Shown: positions 7,812 to 15,674, counted from the stretch's first letter. The stretch is DNA of 16,906 nucleotides from Alphaproteobacteria bacterium UBA3307 (GCA_002361365.1 DEST01000053.1:1-16906); one strand, 5' to 3'. Notes: generated by a model not told the origin, from the sequence alone. Numbers and translations are program-made.

Positions 7812-8681
7812 TCAATCTACTAATTGGTATTCGATATATTCAGGGCAAACATAGATAATCTGAATTTTGGTGCCGTTTATTGTTATCATTTTTTTCCACA
7901 TCGGAACCATACGCGTTTGTTCTTCTCCGGAGCCGTCTTTGATGATTAAGGCAATTTCTTTATTTTCAACTCCGCCGTAAGTTACGGAAAAATTGAAAAC
8001 CGGTTTAGAAGCAGTTTCTACGCTGTCTGAATAAGATTTAATCAGTGCATTTGCCGGTTTGATATGAATGCTGTTGTGTCCGACCAAATATTCTCCGCGA
8101 TTGCTGACTTGTCCAAACATCGGTGCAATATTACCGTGATCGTCAACAGCTAAAACATAAGATGAACGCGGTAATTCGAGCAACATCAAATATTCTCCGT
8201 TTATGCGGACTTCACCGATTGGTTTAAGTGGGTCTTTCGGACCGATTTTAATGCTGTCGGTACTGAGATATACGATAGTATCTCTGTCTACGGCATAGCG
8301 TTCACCGCTACCACGACGATAGGTAATCTGATAAGTGGTAGAATCGTACATAATTTGTCCTTTATGTGCGTATACCGGTGTATATTTTTTGTAATCGTGC
8401 ACGGCAACAGTGCGCACATTGTCTTCACCGGCGGCCGCAAGAAGGTCGTCTTCGCTGTAAAAAGTTACCGGATATTTTTGGTAGCCGCGAAATTTGTGAA
8501 GCCAATATTTTTCGTTATCAGGTTTCCAGATATCTTTACGTTTAAAGTCTTCCCACTTATATTGTAATTTGGTAATCGGACCGACATCCGGCGGACAATC
8601 AATACCAATGCAATTGCTTTTTGCCGGTATGGTTTTGAAAAACACTAAGAGTGTTAAAACAGAAATAAATATTTTTTTCAT
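7812..8681 (-). CDS. Secreted or periplasmic protein of unknown function
   Basis: I place the start at 8679-8681 (289 residues). The frame continues to 9104, but that part lies antisense to prmA, whereas the chosen ATG begins a clear signal peptide: MKK, a hydrophobic core to about residue 16, cleavage probably near IPA-K at 20/21. GAG lies about nine bases upstream, a weak ribosome site. The mature protein has CIGIDC at 24-29 (not a lipobox) and one more cysteine at 279. Most of the rest looks like beta strands and turns. A segment around 105-165 (YAHKGQIMYDSTTYQITYRRGSGERYAV and on) suggests a small barrel or repeat-like beta fold. I do not recognise a family. It is read divergently from prmA, with 90 bases between them. 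Confidence 0.75.
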   Translation of the reverse strand: MKKIFISVLTLLVFFKTIPAKSNCIGIDCPPDVGPITKLQYKWEDFKRKDIWKPDNEKYWLHKFRGYQKYPVTFYSEDDLLAAAGEDNVRTVAVHDYKKYTPVYAHKGQIMYDSTTYQITYRRGSGERYAVDRDTIVYLSTDSIKIGPKDPLKPIGEVRINGEYLMLLELPRSSYVLAVDDHGNIAPMFGQVSNRGEYLVGHNSIHIKPANALIKSYSDSVETASKPVFNFSVTYGGVENKEIALIIKDGSGEEQTRMVPMWKKMITINGTKIQIIYVCPEYIEYQLVD

Positions 8682-8771
8682 CAGTAAGCTCTTTTTAATG
8701 TTTATGTATATATACTTTTTATAGTATAAAATGTGTTTGGTAAAAAAAGTAATAACGAAAGATAAAAAATA
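8682..8771. promoter_or_regulatory. AT-rich divergent promoter region
   Basis: This 90-base gap separates the secreted-protein gene (minus) and prmA (plus). TATAC at 8711-8715 and GTATA at 8724-8728 form an inverted repeat. TATAAA (8725-8730, plus) and TATACT (8723-8728, minus) are overlapping -10-like elements, each about 40-50 bases from its start codon. The -35 positions are poor on both strands, so the call is tentative. Confidence 0.35.
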
Positions 8772-9644
8772 ATGGAAAATTTTGGAAATTGTCAAATGGT
8801 AAAGTTTGAGCCAATGACCGAAACAGATGAAATGTTGGCAGAATTTGCCGATAATTTCTTTGAAGTGGTGGAAATAAATTACACTGACGACGGAAAAGAA
8901 CAGCTTGTCGGTTATTTGCGTGAAGGGGTTGAAACAGAACAAATGCTGATGGAGGCACAAAAGCAAAATGTCATTTTGCCGGCATATAAAATCGAAATTT
9001 TGGCACGTAAAGATTGGCTTAAAGAAAATGTGATTAGATTTGCACCGGTTGAAACAGAAGATTTTATGGTTTACGGTATTTTTGAAAATAAAGTTGATAC
9101 CCATGGTAAACTCGGCATAAAAGTTTATGCGGCAACGGCTTTTGGTTCAGAGCATCAAACAACAATCAGCTGTTTGAACGGAATTTCGGAAATTAAGCGT
9201 ATGGCAGATATTGCGCCGAAAAAAATACTTGATGTAGGCACCGGTTCGGGAATATTGGCTATTGCGGCGGCAAAATTGTGGAAAAATGCGCAAATTGTAG
9301 CGGTGGATATTGACGACGAATCAGTAAAAGTTACTAAACAAAATGCTGCGGATAATAATGTGGCAACTCAGATAATTGCTGCATACAGCGATGGCTATGA
9401 AGCAGATATTGTTCAACAAAATGCGCCTTATGATGTGATTTTGGCCAATATTTTAGCGCGGCCGCTGATTGCGATGGCACCGGATATGGCTGAAAATTTG
9501 AAAACAGGCGGTTATGCTATTATATCCGGATTTATTGATGAGCAAGTTGATTGGGTAATCAGCGAACACGAAAAATACGGCTTAAAATTGATAAAGCTCT
9601 ATGCAAAAGACAGATGGCGTGCTGCTTTGCTAAAAAAGGATTAA
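8772..9644 (+). CDS. prmA: Ribosomal protein L11 methyltransferase
   Basis: PrmA transfers methyl groups from S-adenosylmethionine to lysines and the N-terminus of ribosomal protein L11. The protein is 290 residues, normal for the family. The signature regions are AFGSEHQTT (123-131, usually AFGTGxHxTT), the SAM-binding LDVGTGSGILA (153-163), the acidic VAVDID (177-182) and the target-pocket NILA (226-229). RWRAALL near the end is also typical. The N-terminal 60 residues are the weakly conserved substrate-recognition domain. No clear ribosome site precedes the ATG at 8772. A second ATG at 8796 (residue 9) has GGA upstream and opens MVKFEP, a phrase typical of PrmA starts, so it may be the true start. 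pepP follows after four bases, and this pairing is common in alphaproteobacteria. Confidence 0.92.
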   Translation: MENFGNCQMVKFEPMTETDEMLAEFADNFFEVVEINYTDDGKEQLVGYLREGVETEQMLMEAQKQNVILPAYKIEILARKDWLKENVIRFAPVETEDFMVYGIFENKVDTHGKLGIKVYAATAFGSEHQTTISCLNGISEIKRMADIAPKKILDVGTGSGILAIAAAKLWKNAQIVAVDIDDESVKVTKQNAADNNVATQIIAAYSDGYEADIVQQNAPYDVILANILARPLIAMAPDMAENLKTGGYAIISGFIDEQVDWVISEHEKYGLKLIKLYAKDRWRAALLKKD

Positions 9645-9648
9645 GTAA

Positions 9649-11340
9649 ATGAAAATACAAGAAATTCGCAATAAATTAAAACAAAAAGGGCTTGATGCTT
9701 ATGTGATTACACACGGTAATCGTTTTATTGGGCAGGATATTTTGGAAAGTGAGCATAAACTCAAAGCATTATGCGGATTTTCCGGTTCGGCAGGGATTGC
9801 TGTTGTTACCTGCGACGAGGCTTTTTTGTTGGTGGACGGACGCTATGAATTGCAGGCACGCATACAAACCGATGCAGCCGAAATTACGGTAATTGATGAA
9901 AATCCGCGTTTTAAAAATGTGTGTGATTTATTATCGGGAAAAAATATAAAACGAATCGGCTATGATGCATGGTGCCATAGTGCGGCGGAAATGGAGTTTT
10001 TAAAACGTCGCTATCGCGAATGGGATTTTGTTGATGCCGGCTCTTGGGTTGATATGGTATGCAACAGGCAAATTGCGGCCGAGGTTCGTGATGTGCGTTT
10101 TGCAGGTTTGAGCCGTGCGGAAAAATGTGCAAAGGCGGCGGAAGAATTACAAGCAAAAAATGCGGATTATTATTTGCTGACTTCGGCGGATAGTGTGTCG
10201 TGGTTATTGAATATATATGCGCGTGATTTGCCGTGTTCACCAATTGTGAGAGCTTATGCTTTGCTATCTAAAAACGGCGATATAACGTTGTTTGCCGATA
10301 ATCTGCAAGCCGATATGCCGGTTAAAACATGGGCGGATTTGGAAGTTTTTTTGCAAACAGCTAGCGGAAAAGTTATCGTTTATGATGCTCATACGGCACC
10401 GGAAAAAATTAAGCAAATGGCAAATTCGGAAGTTATTTTGCAAAAAATGCCTGATTGGTGTTCAATACAAAAGGTGCAAAAAAATGATGTAGAGTTGCAG
10501 GGTATGATAAATTGTCATATTCGTGACGGAGTGGCAGTTGTAAAATTGTTGCATTGGCTTGAGAATAATTGGCGGGGTAAAACGGAGCTTGATGTGGTTG
10601 AAAAGTTGCATCAACTTCGTGCTGAACAACAATATTTCTTTGCTGAAAGTTTTGAAACAATAGCCGGTAGCGGTGCTAATGGTGCAATTGTGCATTATCA
10701 GCCGACAGCAAAAACAAATACCGAAATTGTAGCAGACACTTTATTGTTGATTGATAGTGGAGGACAGTATTTTGACGGTACAACGGATATTACGCGAACT
10801 ATAGTCATTGGGCGACCGACAAAAGAAATGATTGCGGATTTTACTGCCGTATTGAAAGCGCACATTGCTTTGGCGCGTGCACATTTTCCGACCGGCACAG
10901 GCGGAGTAAAACTTGATGCTTTGGCACGCTCCGAATTATGGAAAATCGGGGCAGATTATAAACACGGCACCGGACACGGAGTGGCGTGTTTCGGTAATGT
11001 ACATGAAGGTCCGATAAGTATTTCCGTAAATGGGTCTGATTATGGTTTTAAGGCTAATATGGTAACTTCAAATGAGCCGGGAATATACAGAGAAGGAAAA
11101 TACGGCATCAGAATCGAGAATTTGCAATATACGGCACCAGTTGTCACAACCGAGGGATTTTTGAAATTTATCCCCCTGACCAAAGTACCTATTGATAAAA
11201 AGCTGATTGATAAATATATGCTAAACGGCGACGAGTTGGCGTGGCTTAATAAATATCATCAAGATGTTTATCAAAGTTTGTTACCGTATTTGCGTGAAGA
11301 TGAAAAAATATGGCTGGAAAACGCTTGCTCGCCGCTTTGA
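9649..11340 (+). CDS. pepP: Xaa-Pro aminopeptidase (M24B, APP1-type)
   Basis: This cytoplasmic metallopeptidase removes the N-terminal residue from peptides with proline second. At 563 residues it is the long, three-domain, eukaryote-like APP1 form rather than the roughly 440-residue E. coli form. Residues about 1-130 and 150-300 are creatinase-type N-terminal domains, and about 305-510 the pita-bread catalytic domain. The last 50 or so residues match the APP1 C-terminal extension. The five metal ligands can be placed: Asp369 (LIDSGG), Asp380 (TTDITRT), His443 (GTGHG), Glu476 (SNEPGIY) and Glu490 (RIENL). Their spacing is close to that of APP1 proteins. AAGGA at 9636-9640, inside the end of prmA, lies eight bases before the ATG. 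The gene is almost contiguous with prmA and followed after 15 bases by the thioredoxin-like gene. Confidence 0.93.
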   Translation: MKIQEIRNKLKQKGLDAYVITHGNRFIGQDILESEHKLKALCGFSGSAGIAVVTCDEAFLLVDGRYELQARIQTDAAEITVIDENPRFKNVCDLLSGKNIKRIGYDAWCHSAAEMEFLKRRYREWDFVDAGSWVDMVCNRQIAAEVRDVRFAGLSRAEKCAKAAEELQAKNADYYLLTSADSVSWLLNIYARDLPCSPIVRAYALLSKNGDITLFADNLQADMPVKTWADLEVFLQTASGKVIVYDAHTAPEKIKQMANSEVILQKMPDWCSIQKVQKNDVELQGMINCHIRDGVAVVKLLHWLENNWRGKTELDVVEKLHQLRAEQQYFFAESFETIAGSGANGAIVHYQPTAKTNTEIVADTLLLIDSGGQYFDGTTDITRTIVIGRPTKEMIADFTAVLKAHIALARAHFPTGTGGVKLDALARSELWKIGADYKHGTGHGVACFGNVHEGPISISVNGSDYGFKANMVTSNEPGIYREGKYGIRIENLQYTAPVVTTEGFLKFIPLTKVPIDKKLIDKYMLNGDELAWLNKYHQDVYQSLLPYLREDEKIWLENACSPL

Positions 11341-11355
11341 AATGCGGAGGGTAAA

Positions 11356-11841
11356 ATGGTTAAGTTATTTAATGCAACACTGTTTTTTATTTGGTTGTTA
11401 AGCACTCAGTCAAATGCGCAATATATTAATTCGTCCGGTGATAATCCGGCAATTAGAGAATATGAGCGCGAAATGCATGAAATGTATCCGAATAGTCCGG
11501 AAATGTGGAATCGCGGTATTATGTACATTTTTTATGATGGTGCAAATTGTCCTAAATGTGCAGAAATTATTGACACCCTATATAACGTTTATAATGTACG
11601 CTATGAGGGCGATTATAGTGTTTTTGAGGTTGATTATACCGAAGATACCGGAGTTAATTTTCAGCAAATTTATAATTTGACACAGCCGATTTCGGTGGTG
11701 TTGGTGCGTGTACAAAATGGTGAGGCGTGGGGATATGTGAAGATTGATAATCTTTATCAATATGCAGATAATTTACCGCAATTGGAACAAGTGTTTATTG
11801 AACAGGCAAATAATTTTACGGTGCCGCAAAATATTATCTAA
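11356..11841 (+). CDS. Secreted thioredoxin-like protein with CPKC motif
   Basis: This 161-residue protein has a signal peptide (hydrophobic 8-16, SNA-Q cleavage after residue 21). The mature part resembles a thioredoxin fold: a strand (IMYIFYDG, 55-62), CPKC at 65-68 at the start of a helix, an FEVDY strand near 90-94, and TQP at 109-111 before a strand, where thioredoxins have their cis-proline. It is likely a periplasmic thiol-disulfide or metal-binding protein. It has no other cysteine and is not a recognised TlpA, DsbA or DsbD form. GGAGGG at 11346-11351 is a strong ribosome site four bases from the ATG. It sits 15 bases after pepP and should be co-transcribed with it. The fold assignment is inference from motif order and spacing. 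Confidence 0.75.
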   Translation: MVKLFNATLFFIWLLSTQSNAQYINSSGDNPAIREYEREMHEMYPNSPEMWNRGIMYIFYDGANCPKCAEIIDTLYNVYNVRYEGDYSVFEVDYTEDTGVNFQQIYNLTQPISVVLVRVQNGEAWGYVKIDNLYQYADNLPQLEQVFIEQANNFTVPQNII

Positions 11842-11869
11842 ATTTTTACCAATTGAATGTAAACTGTCT

Positions 11870-11890
11870 GTTACGAGGATATAACGTAAC
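11870..11890 (+). repeat. Inverted repeat in leader of the HAD gene
   Basis: GTTACG (11870-11875) and CGTAAC (11885-11890) can form a six-base stem around AGGATATAA. The loop contains AGGA, the best ribosome-binding-like sequence near the following start, but 20 or so bases away. The 58-base gap (11842-11899) otherwise shows nothing clear. Confidence 0.4.
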
Positions 11891-11899
11891 GGCAGAAAA

Positions 11900-12727
11900 A
11901 TGACACAAAAGCTGAAGTATCTATCAAGAATAAAAGATGAATTTGATACCGTGATTTGCGGTGTTAATGGCGTTTTTATGCACGGAGATATAGTATTGCC
12001 GCAGGCTGTTGATGCCTTGATAAAACTTTATCAAAGCGGTAAAAAAATCACTCTGGCTTCTAATACGGGGCTTAGAGTGCGTGATTTATATTATTTGCTA
12101 AAGCATAAAGATGTCCCTATGAATATTTTTTATGCCATCATTACTGCCGGTGAAATTGCGCATTTTTATTTGAAACAAAATCAAACAAACAGCAAAACAT
12201 ATTATAGTCTTAATGGTCAAAAATCTATGGCGGCGGCAGGTTTGGAATATATGCCGGTCGAAAGTATGGTTTTGGCGGATTTTGTGTTGGCTGAGACGGA
12301 AAGCGGCGGATTAAGTACGGCGGAAATTTTGCCGGAATTGGAACAGGCTTTGCACCTGCGCTTACCTCTGGTGTCGATTGGTAACAACACGGCTCTTGTG
12401 GGACATAACGGTGTAATTGAGAGTGTAGGGGCTGTAGCCGAGCAATATGCGTTGATGGGAGGTAAGGTAATGTCATTTGGTAAGCCAGATGTACGGATAG
12501 CTTCTTATTTGACGGAAAATATGAGCGATTTCAGACCTCAGTGTTGCTTGGTTATAGGCGATTGTATGGCAACGGATATGCGAATGGGAAATGCCTTTGG
12601 TGCGCAAACATTATTGGTTGGCAGTGGAGTGCATCAGCTTGGTGATACAACCGAACGTCAGCTTGATGATTTATCCATAAATTATGGCTTAAGCATTGAT
12701 TATTATACGGAGGCTTTGCTATGGTAA
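11900..12727 (+). CDS. HAD superfamily IIA (NagD/TIGR01459-like) protein lacking the nucleophile
   Basis: This 275-residue protein has the layout of the alphaproteobacterial HAD-IIA phosphatases of the TIGR01459 type. Motif II is intact at LASNT (52-56, Ser54), motif III at GKPD (194-197, Lys195) and motif IV at GDCMATD (220-226, Asp221 and Asp226). Motif I is not. Relatives read LCDVWGV, with the first Asp as the nucleophile, whereas here residues 20-25 read CGVNGV, with Gly21 at the nucleophile position and Asn23 where Trp or Asp is usual. Normal phosphoester hydrolysis is therefore unlikely, and the protein may be a binding or regulatory pseudo-enzyme. An in-frame TAA at 11882 fixes the start region, and no close ribosome site precedes the ATG. 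The end overlaps the next gene by seven bases. Confidence 0.82.
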   Translation: MTQKLKYLSRIKDEFDTVICGVNGVFMHGDIVLPQAVDALIKLYQSGKKITLASNTGLRVRDLYYLLKHKDVPMNIFYAIITAGEIAHFYLKQNQTNSKTYYSLNGQKSMAAAGLEYMPVESMVLADFVLAETESGGLSTAEILPELEQALHLRLPLVSIGNNTALVGHNGVIESVGAVAEQYALMGGKVMSFGKPDVRIASYLTENMSDFRPQCCLVIGDCMATDMRMGNAFGAQTLLVGSGVHQLGDTTERQLDDLSINYGLSIDYYTEALLW

Positions 12728-13344
12728 AACAAAGTCTGAGCCGGACAATGTTTTTGTTGCTCGGGTTGGTAGCCGTTTTTGCGGTTTTACGATTCCAAAT
12801 GTGGGAAAATCCACTGGATAGATATGATAGGATTATTAAGCAAAAACGTGTTCAGTATACTATTGATATTCATGCTAAAGAGCTTGATGAGTTTGTACGT
12901 TTGTTGCCTGAATATAAAAGATTGGGCTTGGAAAAGGATTTCAATGTGGCTTATCTGGATGTTCTGCCTTCAAAAGCGCTGGATTGGAAGAAAAAAATCT
13001 GGTTTATATATCATCATTGGGATGCAGATCGTTTCTATTATGTTCAGCAACGTTTGATATATTTATTGCAAGCGTTGGAAATAAGACGTAATTCGCAAGG
13101 CATAATAGATTTAATCGCAGCAAAGGAACAAAAAATGGCAGCAAAAAAACTTGCGGCAAAAAATAAATATGAGCCAAAAAGTAAGGCAAAAGCTGCTAAG
13201 GACAAGCAAGAAGAAGAGGAAGAAGAAGTACTTTTACAAATGCTTGAATTGCAAAAACAGCGCATTAAAGTGGCTGATATGTCTTTTTCAGAGCTGATTT
13301 TGATTACAGCACGTGAACGAGAACTTAGAGAATTATTGAAATAG
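12721..13344 (+). CDS. Membrane-anchored coiled-coil protein of unknown function
   Basis: This 207-residue protein starts inside the last codons of the HAD gene (ATGGTAA overlap), so it is probably translationally coupled to it. Residues about 9-25 are one hydrophobic segment with a basic N-terminus, either a membrane anchor or an uncleaved signal. Residues 30-120 are mostly helical and aromatic-rich (WKKKIWFIYHHWDADRFYYVQQ around 89-110). Residues 136-162 are rich in Lys and Ala. They run into EEEEEE at 164-169, followed by a Leu/Gln helix and a charged C-terminal helix (195-207). The strict split into a basic and an acidic block is striking. I recognise no family. No terminator is visible after the stop. 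Confidence 0.75.
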   Translation: MVKQSLSRTMFLLLGLVAVFAVLRFQMWENPLDRYDRIIKQKRVQYTIDIHAKELDEFVRLLPEYKRLGLEKDFNVAYLDVLPSKALDWKKKIWFIYHHWDADRFYYVQQRLIYLLQALEIRRNSQGIIDLIAAKEQKMAAKKLAAKNKYEPKSKAKAAKDKQEEEEEEVLLQMLELQKQRIKVADMSFSELILITARERELRELLK

Positions 13345-13467
13345 TATCTGTAATTTCAGGTTATCCGGTTATTGCTGATATAAATTTTTAAAGCGTATTT
13401 TTATTTAATTATTTTAATAAAATTATAACTTTATGACTTTATCTTGTAATAACAAATGGAAAGAAAG
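13345..13467 (+). promoter_or_regulatory. AT-rich region upstream of ccrM
   Basis: This gap is very AT-rich. It holds an AT-only inverted repeat (TTTTATT 13399-13405 with AATAAAA 13416-13422) and a -10-like TATAAC at 13424-13429, without a clear -35. No GANTC site is present, unlike the Caulobacter ccrM promoter, which carries such sites. GGAAAG at 13458-13463 is the likely ribosome site for a start at 13468. Confidence 0.35.
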
Positions 13468-14562
13468 ATGAAAATAAAAGAAGTTTTAGATACAATAGTC
13501 AATGCCGATTGCATTGAGACGATGAATAAACTGCCGGAAAATTCGGTAGATGTGATTTTTGCTGACCCACCGTATAATATGCAGCTCGGCGATGTTTTGT
13601 TGCGGCCGGATAACAGCGTGGTCAACGGGGTGACGGAAGAATGGGACAGTTTTGAGAGTTTGGCGGCGTATGATGAATATACCAAACAATGGCTGAGTGC
13701 AGCTAAGCGTGTTTTGAAAGAAGATGGCTCAATTTGGGTTATCGGTTCGTATCATAATATTTTTCGTGTGGGTTATATTTTGCAAAATTTGGGTTTTTGG
13801 ATTTTAAATGACGTGGTATGGAACAAAACCAATCCAATGCCTAATTTTAAGGGTACACGCTTCACCAATGCACACGAAACAATGATTTGGGCTATCAAAA
13901 ATCCAAAAGCAAAATACACTTTTAATTATGAAGCGATGAAAGCCCTGAATGATGAAACGCAAATGCGCAGTATTTGGGAAATCCCGATTTGTACCGGCAA
14001 GGAGCGTCTGAAAAAAGAAGATGGTGAAAAGTTGCATCCGACACAAAAACCGGAAGCATTGTTGTATCGTGTTTTACTTGCGTCTTCTAAGCCTAATGAT
14101 GTAATCTTAGACCCGTTTTTCGGAACCGGTACAACCGGTGCGGTGGCTAAGAAACTCGGCCGTCATTTTATTGGAATTGAGCGTGATGCCGAATATGTGA
14201 CCGGTGCACAAAAGCGTATAGACAATGTTGTGCCGATGCCGGATTGTGCAATGGAATATACCGTTAAGAAAAAAATGCCGCGCATTCCGTTTGGTGCGGT
14301 GATTGAACGCGGTATGCTTAAACCGGGAGATACGTTGAGTGATGTGCATGGGAAAAAATTTGCAACCATTCGCTCTGATGGTTCCGTTAAAAGTGAAATT
14401 GCCGAAGGCTCAATTCATCAAGTAGGAGCAGCGGCTCAAAATGCGGCGGCGTGCAACGGCTGGGAATATTGGTACTATCAAGATAAGAAAAAAGGATTGG
14501 TGTGCATTGATGAACTGCGCCAGCAAATCAGAACGGAAATTTATGGTACGGAGCAACAGTGA
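13468..14562 (+). CDS. ccrM: CcrM-type adenine-N6 DNA methyltransferase (GANTC)
   Basis: CcrM methylates adenine in GANTC after replication and sets cell-cycle transcription in alphaproteobacteria. I chose the ATG at 13468 (364 residues) because GGAAAG lies just before it; the ATG at 13456 has no ribosome site. As in beta-class enzymes, the catalytic DPPY (residues 33-36 from this start) precedes the SAM-binding FGTGTTG (218-224). The text after DPPY (NMQLGDVLLRPDNS, then EEWDSF) is very close to CcrM, and HPTQKP is present near residue 192. The C-terminal 80 or so residues (PFGAVIERGMLKPGDTL to GWEYWYYQ and beyond) form the CcrM-specific RAMA-type extension that contributes to DNA recognition. 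The length fits Caulobacter CcrM (358). The stop overlaps the GTG of the next gene by four bases. Confidence 0.93.
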   Translation: MKIKEVLDTIVNADCIETMNKLPENSVDVIFADPPYNMQLGDVLLRPDNSVVNGVTEEWDSFESLAAYDEYTKQWLSAAKRVLKEDGSIWVIGSYHNIFRVGYILQNLGFWILNDVVWNKTNPMPNFKGTRFTNAHETMIWAIKNPKAKYTFNYEAMKALNDETQMRSIWEIPICTGKERLKKEDGEKLHPTQKPEALLYRVLLASSKPNDVILDPFFGTGTTGAVAKKLGRHFIGIERDAEYVTGAQKRIDNVVPMPDCAMEYTVKKKMPRIPFGAVIERGMLKPGDTLSDVHGKKFATIRSDGSVKSEIAEGSIHQVGAAAQNAAACNGWEYWYYQDKKKGLVCIDELRQQIRTEIYGTEQQ

Positions 14563-15674
14563 ATTACAGGTGGCAAAACAAACACAAACAGGAAGAAAAT
14601 CTCCAAAATAAATCGAATATCCGTCAAAATACACACAGTGGCTATTATGCGGCAATCGATTTGGGGACAAACTCCTGTCGTTTGGTGATTGCTGAGCCGA
14701 CACCGAGTTCTTTTCATGTTGTAGAAACATTTTCTAAAATCACGCGCTTGGGTGAGGGAATAATTAAAGATAATATGCTCTCTAAGCCAGCCATACGGCG
14801 GACGATTAATGCCTTAAAAATTTGTAGCGGTGTTTTGGAAGAATATGCGCCGATTGTGCGAATGCGTTTTGTGGCAACGGCGGCTTGTCGTCGGGCACTG
14901 AATTGTGAGGAATTTGAAAAGGCAGTATCCAAAGAAACCGGTCTTAATATGGAGGTGATATCTTCAAGAGAAGAGGCACGTTTAGCGGTGGTTGGATGTA
15001 TGCCGCTCTTAAACCGAATGATAAAGCGGGCATTGGTATTTGATATCGGCGGCGGTTCTACCGAAATATCTTTGGCAAGAATTACAGAAACCGGAAAAAC
15101 CTTTATTGAAGGTTTTGTGTCTTTGCCTTATGGGGTGGTGACGATTTCTGAGGCTTTTCCGGCACGAGATATGACAAATCTGGCATATAACACAATTGTG
15201 GAGCGGACACAAAAAATTCTGCAGGAATTTGAGGATAAATATCAAATTACCGAAGCAATTCGCAATCAGGAAATACAAGTTATAGGTACTTCCGGTACGG
15301 TTACGGTTTTGGGAGCGGTGCATTTAAATTTGCCGCGCTATAATCGGGCTGCAGTCGATGGATTGGCACTTTCAGGAACAGAAATAGAAAATGTTATCAG
15401 TAAAATTAAAAAAATGGGGTACGAAGGGAGGTGCCGGCATTCGTGTATCGGCAAACAAAAGGCGGATTTGACTATTGCCGGTTGCACGATTATTGAGGCA
15501 TTGAGTACTTTTTGGCCGATTTCTGAAATAACGATTGCCGATAGAGGAATTCGGGAAGGGATTTTGTTGGATATGATGCATCACCAGAAACATAATTATT
15601 TTCGTAAAGACGGAAAATATCATAAGACGTATAGAAAGGGACGTAAATATGCAAGGAAATTTGGCGGCAATTGA
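14559..15674 (+). CDS. Ppx/GppA-family phosphatase, copy 1 (intact motifs)
   Basis: Members of this family hydrolyse polyphosphate ends or pppGpp and share an actin-like ATPase fold. The 371-residue protein starts at GTG 14559, with GGAG five bases before it, overlapping the ccrM stop (GTGA). Motifs are complete: AIDLGTNSCRL (32-42), the catalytic EEARL (138-142, general base Glu), DIGGGSTEI (162-170), IGTSGTVT (242-249), VDGL (266-269) and IADRGIREGILLDM (326-339). It is the short form without a C-terminal HD domain. About 30 polar residues precede the first motif. After the last motif residues 341-371 form a strongly basic tail: 15 of 31 are Lys, Arg or His and one is acidic. The last 26 bases overlap the start of copy 2. 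Polyphosphatase versus pppGpp hydrolase cannot be separated by sequence. Confidence 0.88.
   Translation: MNYRWQNKHKQEENLQNKSNIRQNTHSGYYAAIDLGTNSCRLVIAEPTPSSFHVVETFSKITRLGEGIIKDNMLSKPAIRRTINALKICSGVLEEYAPIVRMRFVATAACRRALNCEEFEKAVSKETGLNMEVISSREEARLAVVGCMPLLNRMIKRALVFDIGGGSTEISLARITETGKTFIEGFVSLPYGVVTISEAFPARDMTNLAYNTIVERTQKILQEFEDKYQITEAIRNQEIQVIGTSGTVTVLGAVHLNLPRYNRAAVDGLALSGTEIENVISKIKKMGYEGRCRHSCIGKQKADLTIAGCTIIEALSTFWPISEITIADRGIREGILLDMMHHQKHNYFRKDGKYHKTYRKGRKYARKFGGN

Noticed and set aside
8682..9104. N-terminal extension of the secreted protein (430-residue version)
   Set aside because: It lies antisense to prmA and would bury the signal peptide that begins at 8681.
9911..10243. Antisense reading frames inside pepP, prmA, ccrM and the Ppx/GppA genes
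   Set aside because: They lack ribosome sites and protein-like composition, and the sense frames carry complete family motifs.
11900..12727. HAD gene as a pseudogene
   Set aside because: Full length, no frameshift or internal stop, three of four motifs intact and an overlapping downstream start; only motif I is changed.
13456..13467. Upstream ATG of ccrM
   Set aside because: No ribosome site precedes it, and the bases after it (GGAAAG) serve as the site for the ATG at 13468.
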